This document shows positions 58,606 to 64,000 of a stretch of 64,000 nt of DNA, in pieces (the first letter of the stretch is position 1; each line of letters opens with the position of its first letter). The translations under genes were made by a program, and so were the position numbers. This stretch comes from Candidatus Fokinia solitaria (lineage in GTDB: Bacteria > Pseudomonadota > Alphaproteobacteria > Rickettsiales > Midichloriaceae), in assembly GCA_943325105.2 (NCBI GenBank), contig CALPOD020000003.1, positions 1 to 64,000 on the forward strand, read 5' to 3'. Below the pieces are notes generated by a model that was given only the letters and a program-made list of their open reading frames with translations, made no database searches and was not told the origin of the DNA.

Positions 58606-58859
58606 TTTTTCGATTGCTTTGTATTGTTGTTTTTTAGCCAACCATACTGTAGAATTTCCACATTCTCGCGCCCAAAAAGGTTTTGGGGTGTATAGTGCAT
58701 AGTCACCTGAGCTGACGTCTGCAATACGCTGATCTCAGGGCCAAAATCAGCCCAAACTTTGAATGCTGGCTTTTTTGTTCTTGGAAACTCTTCTACTTTT
58801 ACAATCGTACTAGAACGCAAATTCACACGCTAAAACTCTTCGTATGTTATTGTTGTCAT
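58606..58859 (-). pseudogene. CsaA/YgjH-like tRNA-binding protein gene, stopped and truncated
   Basis: From ATG 58859 the frame reads MTTITYEEF, then TAG (58832-58830), then continues in the same frame RVNLRSSTIVKVEEFPRTKK, PAFKVWADFGPEI and QTSAQVTMHYTPQNLFGR. This matches the EMAP/CsaA tRNA-binding family (FxxVDxRxGTIVxVExFPxARKPAYKxWxDFG, SSAQIT.HYxPExLxGR), where CAG to TAG would give the stop. After LFGR similarity ends and the frame runs into crcB, so about the last 40 residues are lost. It is next to pdxH, which is also damaged. Confidence 0.75.
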
Positions 58860-58871
58860 TTGTTACCTCAT

Positions 58872-59512
58872 CTATGGTTGTAATTTCTGATGATACCAAA
58901 CATCATTATTCATTTTATATTGCACTCTATGATGAAAGCGATCTTGGCTACCGAGCCAAAACTCAATATCTTGAATGGTAATATGATAAGCACACCACGT
59001 TTCTGGGCGTGGAATATTGGTTTTTGAATTAATAAGATCTTTAATACGCTGCCGCATAAGCTCTTCATCAACCACGACAGCACTTTGCTCTGAGATTGCA
59101 GATACTGCTTGAGCTTCTAGTGTTCTTCCGCTCCAAATGTCATCCGATATAGAAGGCAACATTCTTGCAGCGTGCCCCATAAAGTTAACTTGCTGCATTG
59201 TTTCGCGCCACCATAATGTTCCAGCAACCGAAGCGTTATTTGATATATCCATACCCTTTTTGCTATTGGAACTACTGGCAAAAATAACACCTGTATCATC
59301 AATGGTCTTGAGCAAAACGACTCGGCTAAAAGTCTTTCCATTGCTATCAACTGTTGATAAAACAAGGCCACCTGGCTCACTTACGTTAAGTTTCATGGCA
59401 TCGCAAACCAATTTTGCAATAAGTGCAAAGGATTATATGGGAGTTCATCCAATCCAGCACGGACGAGAGCTGGATTACCAGTAAGTGTTTTCGGTTCCGG
59501 AATTTTTGTCAT
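58872..59512 (-). pseudogene. pdxH: Pyridoxamine 5'-phosphate oxidase gene with frameshift
   Basis: From ATG 59512 the frame gives IPEPKTLTGNPALVRAGLDE, LPYNPLHLLQNWFAMP and then a stop (around 59401). One frame over, conserved sequence resumes at once: DAMKLNVSEPGGLVLSTVDS, FSRVVLLKTIDDTGVIFASS, QVNFMGHAARM, IPRPETWCAYHI and EFWLGSQDRFHHRVQY to the end at 58872. Joined, it is a full PdxH of about 213 residues that oxidises PNP/PMP to PLP with FMN. A 1-base indel near 59410 separates the parts. A TTG at 59411 could give a 179-residue product lacking the N-terminal 35 residues, so residual activity cannot be excluded. Confidence 0.82.
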
Positions 59513-59521
59513 ATGCATTTC

Positions 59522-59653
59522 CTACTTAGATTTTTTAAACTCGATTTTATGACCAGAACGAATCTTCCATGGCTGTCCTGAAATTCCGAATTCTAAATCT
59601 GCAACACCATTTTTAGCTGCGATTTTTATCATACCAGTCAGCGATTTTTTCAT
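59522..59653 (-). CDS. Small basic ORF upstream of pdxH
   Basis: 43 codons from ATG 59653: MKKSLTGMIKIAAKNGVADL, then EFGISGQPWKIRSGHKIEFK. No family recognised. It reads in the same direction as pdxH, ending 10 bases before its ATG, and could be the remnant C-terminus of a longer acquired gene in this decaying patch. Confidence 0.35.
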   Translation of the reverse strand: MKKSLTGMIKIAAKNGVADLEFGISGQPWKIRSGHKIEFKKSK

Positions 59654-59671
59654 ATGTTTTATACACATCCA

Positions 59672-59908
59672 TTATTTCATCCAGAACATTGTATATATCA
59701 TGCACCAGAATGTAATAAGGGTTGTGACAGCAAGCCAAAAATCTTTTGTGAATACTTTCTCACTACTATTCGTTGTAGCAATTCTTGCACAAGCAGCTGC
59801 AGCAAGCATTACAAAAGGGAAAGCCACAATAATTAGAGTTCCAGATATGCAACTACCAATGATGAAATAAAATACAAATTTTTTTAATAATACAGACTTT
59901 TTTTGCAT
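59672..59908 (-). CDS. Small two-helix membrane protein, array copy 4
   Basis: 78 residues, the last and most diverged of four tandem paralogues. Helix 1 (VFYFIIGSCISGTLIIVAFPFVMLAAA), then CARIATTNSSEKVFTKDFW, then helix 2 (LAVTTLITFWCMIYTMF). The shared motif is SEKxFTKxFW between the helices. Its upstream junction (ATAACTCTGAGTCATG) is a diverged form of the ATCTAATTCGAAGTCATG junction of the other copies. Function unknown. Confidence 0.75.
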   Translation of the reverse strand: MQKKSVLLKKFVFYFIIGSCISGTLIIVAFPFVMLAAAACARIATTNSSEKVFTKDFWLAVTTLITFWCMIYTMFWMK

Positions 59909-59936
59909 GACTCAGAGTTATATGTAAGTTATTGAA

Positions 59937-60182
59937 TCAGAATCTAGTATTAATGTTGGATATTATAATCCAGAATATGATCAACGGAATGACAGCAAAC
60001 CAAAAATGTTTTGTGAATATTTTTTCACTCCTGTTCATTGTAGCAATCGTTGCACAAATAATTGCTGCAGCAGTTACTAATATAACTGGAAAGATAAAAA
60101 TAACCATAGGGCCAGATGCACAAATACCAATTGTAAAATAAAATAAAAATTTCTTTAAGAAATATATAAAATTTTCTTTCAT
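59937..60182 (-). CDS. Small two-helix membrane protein, array copy 3
   Basis: 81 residues: KENFIYFLKKFLFYFTIGIC, helix 1 continuing to VTAAAIICATIATMNRSEKI, then FTKHFWFAVIPLIIFWIIIS. It is nearly identical to copy 2 at both protein and DNA level, including about 40 identical bases around the FTKHFW region, so the duplication is recent. The upstream junction is AATTCGAAGTCATGAAAGAA. Confidence 0.8.
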   Translation of the reverse strand: MKENFIYFLKKFLFYFTIGICASGPMVIFIFPVILVTAAAIICATIATMNRSEKIFTKHFWFAVIPLIIFWIIISNINTRF

Positions 60183-60191
60183 GACTTCGAA

Positions 60192-60470
60192 TTAGATATA
60201 AATGATTGAATCAATGACATCAAACAAGAATCTAGTATTAATGTTTAATATTATAACCCAGAATATGATCAACGGAATGACAGCAAACCAAAAATGTTTT
60301 GTGAATAGTTTTTCACTTCTATTTATTGTAGCTATCATTGCACAAACAAATGCTGCAGCGGTTAAAATTATAACTGGAAAGATAAAAGTAACCATAGGGC
60401 CAGATACACAAATACCAATGATAAAATAAAATAAAAAATTCTTTAAGAAATATATAAAATTTTCTTTCAT
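60192..60470 (-). CDS. Small two-helix membrane protein, array copy 2
   Basis: 92 residues with the same plan as copy 3 (KENFIYFLKNFLFYFIIGIC, NRSEKLFTKHFWFAVIPLII) but a longer C-terminus (FLFDVIDSIIYI). It is preceded by the stop of copy 1 and the conserved AATTCGAAGTCATG junction, which leaves about 9 bases between genes. Probably in one transcript with gltP-like gene and the other copies. Confidence 0.8.
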   Translation of the reverse strand: MKENFIYFLKNFLFYFIIGICVSGPMVTFIFPVIILTAAAFVCAMIATINRSEKLFTKHFWFAVIPLIIFWVIILNINTRFLFDVIDSIIYI

Positions 60471-60479
60471 GACTTCGAA

Positions 60480-60719
60480 TTAGATGTAAGTTATCATCCA
60501 GAATATCGTATATATTATAACCCAGAATATAATCAGTGAAATAATAGTAAACCAAAATTCTTTTGTAAATAATTTTTCACTTCTATTCATACTTGTAAAT
60601 CTTGCACAAACAAATGCAGAAACAACTATAAATGGGAAAGCGAACATACTCAAAATACCACATGCGCAAGCACCAATGATGAAATAAAATGCCACTTTAT
60701 CAAAAAAATCTTCTTTCAT
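60480..60719 (-). CDS. Small two-helix membrane protein, array copy 1
   Basis: 79 residues: KEDFFDKVAFYFIIGACACG, helix 1 through FAFPFIVVSAFVCARF, TSMNRSEKLFTKEFWFTIIS, then helix 2 (LIIFWVIIYTIFWMI). Its ATG overlaps the stop of the dicarboxylate symporter gene (TAATG), so it is translated with it. The last symporter bases, AATTCGAAGT, recur before copies 2 and 3, which suggests that the duplicated unit included the symporter 3' end. Confidence 0.8.
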   Translation of the reverse strand: MKEDFFDKVAFYFIIGACACGILSMFAFPFIVVSAFVCARFTSMNRSEKLFTKEFWFTIISLIIFWVIIYTIFWMITYI

Positions 60720-61972
60720 TACTTCGAATTATAAATTTTCCTATTCAGTCTCTTTTCAGATATTTCAACCATAAGAGTTGCAAAGATGTCTCCTGTGACG
60801 TTAATTGCTGTCGTAAACATATCCAATATTCTATCGATTGTAGCAACTATCAACACACCATCCATAGGCATTCCGACTGAGTGCAAGACCATCCCCAAAA
60901 ATAATAACACACCACTAGGTATTCCTGCCCCTCCGATTGAAGCTATAGTAGACATTAAAACTATAATAACATACTCATGAAAGTCAAATGATAATCCATA
61001 TATCTGACTGAAAAATATCACGCAAGATACTTGATATATAGCTCCACCATCCATGTTGAGAGCAGCTGAAAGTGGCAATATGAACCTACTACCTTCTTTT
61101 GAAATACCTAGTTCTTTTTCACACTTATTCATCATTGGTACTAAAACTGCTTTAGAGCTACTTGTAGAAAAAGCTAAGAGCTGTATATCAAAGATTTTTT
61201 TATAGAATGGCATAGGTGATACTCCTCCTAAGACTAAAAGCACTAATCCAAAGAATAAATATTGAACAATACATCCAAGAACTATTGTAATTATAAGCTT
61301 TGACATTGTAAGCATAATACCTATCCCATCAACAGCTACAAGTGACGCCATATAACCAAAGACACCTATTGGTGCAAACTTCATAATTGACTCTATCATG
61401 CTGAAAAGCATTTGTGCTACTTGATGAATTAGCTTTATCAATCCTTCACATTGGGTTCTATTTTTATTTAAAATAACACCACAAAAGAATCCGAAGACTA
61501 TTATCTGTAAAATATTACCCTTTGTTGCTGCATCAAATACGTTACTAGGAACTATATTGACTAAAAAATCTATAATAGAGTCAGTGTTATATACGCTGGT
61601 AGAATGTATATCTGGTTTTTCAGATTCAGAAATAATTTTCAAAATTCTATTTTGGTTATCTCCAGCACCTGGTTTTATAACAGATGATACAACTAAACCT
61701 ATGCATGCTGCTACCAATGCTGTACATAAAAATATTATAATTGCTTTAGCGCTAATTCTACCTAGGCCGCTGTAATGTTCAACGCTTGTGATTCCATATA
61801 TAATCGTAAAAAAGATCAATGGCACTGTAACCATCTTAATCATATTAAGAAAAAATATCCCAAGATATTCTAAAGAAGAGATCTCAGATCCAAATAACAA
61901 TCCAGTTACTATACCTAATAACATACCTATTAGGACTTTTTGCCATGATTGCAAAGTGAATCTTTTTATCAT
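60719..61972 (-). CDS. Dicarboxylate/amino acid:cation symporter (DAACS)
   Basis: 417 residues of the GltP/DctA family with about eight membrane helices and two re-entrant loops. Visible: WQKVLIGMLLGIVTGLLFG, MIKMVTVPLIFFTIIYG, the serine-rich hairpin FSTSSSKAVLVPMM, the NMDGGAIYQ motif, SIGGAGIPSGVLLF (second hairpin) and DRILDMFTTAINVTGD with the substrate/Na+-binding Asp and Asn. It imports glutamate, aspartate or C4-dicarboxylates, a fitting carbon source for an organism with an active TCA cycle (sdhCDA, lpd). The start lies 48 bases from divergent alr. Confidence 0.92.
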   Translation of the reverse strand: MIKRFTLQSWQKVLIGMLLGIVTGLLFGSEISSLEYLGIFFLNMIKMVTVPLIFFTIIYGITSVEHYSGLGRISAKAIIIFLCTALVAACIGLVVSSVIKPGAGDNQNRILKIISESEKPDIHSTSVYNTDSIIDFLVNIVPSNVFDAATKGNILQIIVFGFFCGVILNKNRTQCEGLIKLIHQVAQMLFSMIESIMKFAPIGVFGYMASLVAVDGIGIMLTMSKLIITIVLGCIVQYLFFGLVLLVLGGVSPMPFYKKIFDIQLLAFSTSSSKAVLVPMMNKCEKELGISKEGSRFILPLSAALNMDGGAIYQVSCVIFFSQIYGLSFDFHEYVIIVLMSTIASIGGAGIPSGVLLFLGMVLHSVGMPMDGVLIVATIDRILDMFTTAINVTGDIFATLMVEISEKRLNRKIYNSK

Positions 61973-62020
61973 ATTTTGTATTTTGGTGTTTTTTATATAT
62001 TTAACATATCTAGCAGATTA

Positions 62021-63094
62021 ATGTACGTTCCATCAGCAATATTATCAACCTCAAATCTTTTACACAATCTTCAGGAGATTAAAAACATTACTAAAAAAAG
62101 TAAAATAATGGTTATGTTGAAAGCTAATGCATATGGTCATGGGATTAGATCTACAGCCATTAGATTGGATGGCAACGTAGATTATATTGGGGTAGCTAGG
62201 TTTGATGAAGCAGTCGCTCTTAGGAAAGTAGGAGTAAAAACAACAATTTGTATAATGCAGGGAGTTTTCACAAAAGATGAGGTGATTGCTGCTTCATGTT
62301 CTGAATTTGAACTTTTAGTATATGATTTTGCACAGCTAGACTGTTTAGATGTGATCACACTCAAAAAAGTCAATATTTGGTTAAAAATTGATACTGGACT
62401 TGGTAGAATGGGTTTTAAACCACAAGAAGCACAAAGTGTATTTCAAGCTCTAAAAAAATATGAAAGTGTTGGAACAATTACTTTAACATCTCATTTTGCC
62501 TGTGCTGACGATAAAGATCATCCTAAAAACCAAGAACAAATGAAACTCTTTAAAGCACTAGCAAAAGATTTTCCTGGACCTAAGAGCTTAGCTAACTCAT
62601 CTGCTATATTCAATTTTCCAGAATCTCATTATGATATTGTAAGGCCAGGTTTATCAGTTTATGGTGTATCACCATTTAAAGATAAAAATGCTACAGATTT
62701 AAATTTAAAACCAGTAATGACATTGATATCTCATGTGATGAGTGTGAGGAAAATGCCTAAAGATTCAACCTTTGGATATGGAGCACGTTTTAAAGCAATA
62801 TCTGAAATGTTAGTAGCTACTATCGGTATGGGGTATGGAGATGGATATCCGAGATCTGCATCTGATGGCACTCCTGTAATTGTTAATAATAAAATATGCC
62901 CACTCATAGGGAGAATTTCAATGGACATGATGACAGTAGATGTTAGTAAATGTGAATCTGTGAAATGTGGCGATATAGTTACACTTTTAGGAAGAGATTT
63001 ACCACTAGAAGATGTTGTGAAATTTACAAATAATTCAGTTTATGACATACTAACAAATATACAACTACGTGTAAAATTTTATTGGGTTTTGTAA
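62021..63094 (+). CDS. alr: Alanine racemase
   Basis: 357 residues from ATG 62021; an upstream extension of the frame would run back into the divergent symporter gene and is not conserved. PLP Lys in VMLKANAYGHG, then YIGVARFDEAVALRK, KIDTGLGRMGF, LTSHFACAD, NSSAIFNFPESHYDIVRPGLSVYG, GYGARF, IGMGYGDGYPRSAS and GRISMDMMTVDVS. It makes D-alanine for peptidoglycan. With rlpA it implies that this organism makes a cell wall. Confidence 0.94.
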   Translation: MYVPSAILSTSNLLHNLQEIKNITKKSKIMVMLKANAYGHGIRSTAIRLDGNVDYIGVARFDEAVALRKVGVKTTICIMQGVFTKDEVIAASCSEFELLVYDFAQLDCLDVITLKKVNIWLKIDTGLGRMGFKPQEAQSVFQALKKYESVGTITLTSHFACADDKDHPKNQEQMKLFKALAKDFPGPKSLANSSAIFNFPESHYDIVRPGLSVYGVSPFKDKNATDLNLKPVMTLISHVMSVRKMPKDSTFGYGARFKAISEMLVATIGMGYGDGYPRSASDGTPVIVNNKICPLIGRISMDMMTVDVSKCESVKCGDIVTLLGRDLPLEDVVKFTNNSVYDILTNIQLRVKFYWVL

Positions 63095-63163
63095 TATATT
63101 CTTAATATAAGTAATGTATTATAAATGAAAATTCATTAGATAAACAATTTTAAAAAGAAGATT

Positions 63164-64000
63164 ATGGCAGATAACAGACCCGCAGGAGTTGATGCACTAA
63201 ACATTAATCAGCAACAGAAGGAAATTAATGATAAAAAAAAGGCAAGCATTACAGCTAGTTTAAATAGCATAATTGATAGTCAAAGTTTTAATGACTATCT
63301 CGGTAGTTTGTCTAAAGATAATTTGTCTTGGGGCGAAAGTGTTTTTGGCAAAAAATTAGCACCTGTCCTCAATATGACTCTGCTCAATAGAAATTTTTGG
63401 AAACTCTTGCTGACAAATATTACTGCAATAATAGGATTAGCATCTGCTTATATGTCTGATCCAGATTTATTTAGTGAAGCACTTCCTGCATCAAGAGAGA
63501 GATTATATGCAAAACTTACTGCAGATAATTTAAAGAATCTGCAAGCATTATTTGAAGTAATTGGAGATATTACAAATATTCCTGACAAGGATGAGAACTC
63601 ATTACTTGATAGACAATTCATAGGTGAGATTCTTGGTTTTGGTATAAAGCTAGCGCCAAATATTACTTCAGAGATCAACACATTAGTAAAGGCTTTAAAA
63701 CCAGGAGCTGATCCTGCTTTATACAATAAAGCTGTGATTGCATTACTGAAGAAAGCAGTTGAAGGTACTGATGATAGACAGAATTTAGCAGACCTATTGA
63801 TGCAAAAGAAAGGACCTATTAGTAAGATACTTGCTAAAGGTTTATCAAAAAATTCAACAGGTTTGATAGATTCAGCAGAAATACAGGCTGTATTAGAAAA
63901 AATTATCACAAAGGATAATATCGGAGCAATTTTAGATACTGTAGAGCAAACATTTGATAAGGATGCTGTAGAAGCTACAAGTATTGTTACTAAATTATTA
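63164..64000 (+). CDS. Unknown large protein, N-terminal part
   Basis: An open frame of 279 codons from ATG 63164, with a possible AAGAAG ribosome site 5 bases before it, continues to the window edge without a stop. It begins MADNRPAGVDALNINQQQKE, has one hydrophobic stretch near residue 83 (LLLTNITAIIGLASAYM) and is otherwise helical with LLDRQFIGEILGFGIKLAP and KILAKGLSKNSTGLI segments. No family recognised. It resembles in composition the partial protein at 2-1306. Confidence 0.8.
   Translation, partial: MADNRPAGVDALNINQQQKEINDKKKASITASLNSIIDSQSFNDYLGSLSKDNLSWGESVFGKKLAPVLNMTLLNRNFWKLLLTNITAIIGLASAYMSDPDLFSEALPASRERLYAKLTADNLKNLQALFEVIGDITNIPDKDENSLLDRQFIGEILGFGIKLAPNITSEINTLVKALKPGADPALYNKAVIALLKKAVEGTDDRQNLADLLMQKKGPISKILAKGLSKNSTGLIDSAEIQAVLEKIITKDNIGAILDTVEQTFDKDAVEATSIVTKLL

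Noticed and set aside
58533..58826. 97-codon minus-strand frame as an intact gene
   Set aside because: The N-terminal conserved part extends upstream past a TAG and the C-terminus is the reverse of crcB; it is better read as a truncated tRNA-binding-protein pseudogene.

Overview
The window is AT-rich DNA from an alphaproteobacterium that I place in the order Rickettsiales, probably an obligate intracellular symbiont. The evidence is: a 23S-5S rRNA unit with no 16S gene upstream; sdhC-sdhD-sdhA without sdhB; a very long VirB6-like type IV secretion protein with an expanded periplasmic part; short RNase D; many uncharacterised helical proteins; and numerous freshly broken genes. An independent phosphoglycerate mutase, a glutamine-dependent NAD synthetase and a Kdo transferase fit a Midichloriaceae-like rather than a Rickettsia-like gene set. 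The genus is not identified.

1-29 kb is mostly core: lpd-ribF-FKBP-rlpA (coupled by overlapping stop/start codons), rpmG-lolD-nadE, RDD protein, gpmI, ndk, acpP-rsmH, a YhdP/AsmA-like giant, a NDUFS6-type zinc protein, sdhCDA, ferredoxin, the VirB6-like gene, rnd, and the 23S-5S unit behind a near-consensus promoter. ribF keeps its FAD synthetase half, but its riboflavin kinase half is unrecognisable.

29-44 kb is mixed: GNAT acetyltransferases (one stopped by an internal TGA), a frameshifted SnoaL-like gene, waaA, a glyS lacking its C-terminal anticodon-binding domain, miaA, several unknown proteins, an iron-sulfur photolyase (FeS-BCP type), an ABC exporter, a Bcr/CflA transporter, a broken macrodomain-like gene, and tRNA-Thr and tRNA-Ser.

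44.1-56.7 kb looks like an acquired island. It begins at the 3' end of tRNA-Ser, and a 12-base copy of that end recurs at the far boundary. Three copies of a structured repeat divide it into two cassettes: (i) a DCC/DUF4166 protein plus a saccharopine-dehydrogenase-like protein; (ii) an overlapping run of ten genes: hypothetical, TIGR01777 epimerase, COG2907 FAD oxidase, DUF1365, cyclopropane-fatty-acid synthase, MFS carrier, DUF3833, two SDRs, (broken) DUF2256, and renalase-like oxidase. In free-living proteobacteria this set sits with photolyase and the RpoE-ChrR singlet-oxygen response and makes or modifies membrane lipids. Here the sigma/anti-sigma pair is absent, and only a decayed C-terminal fragment of the class I photolyase remains at the end, on the opposite strand.

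56.9-64 kb holds a possible effector with an internal duplication and a C-terminal Cys cluster, a fluoride channel, decaying tRNA-binding-protein and pdxH genes, four tandem paralogous two-helix membrane proteins downstream of a dicarboxylate symporter, alanine racemase, and the start of a long unknown protein running off the end.
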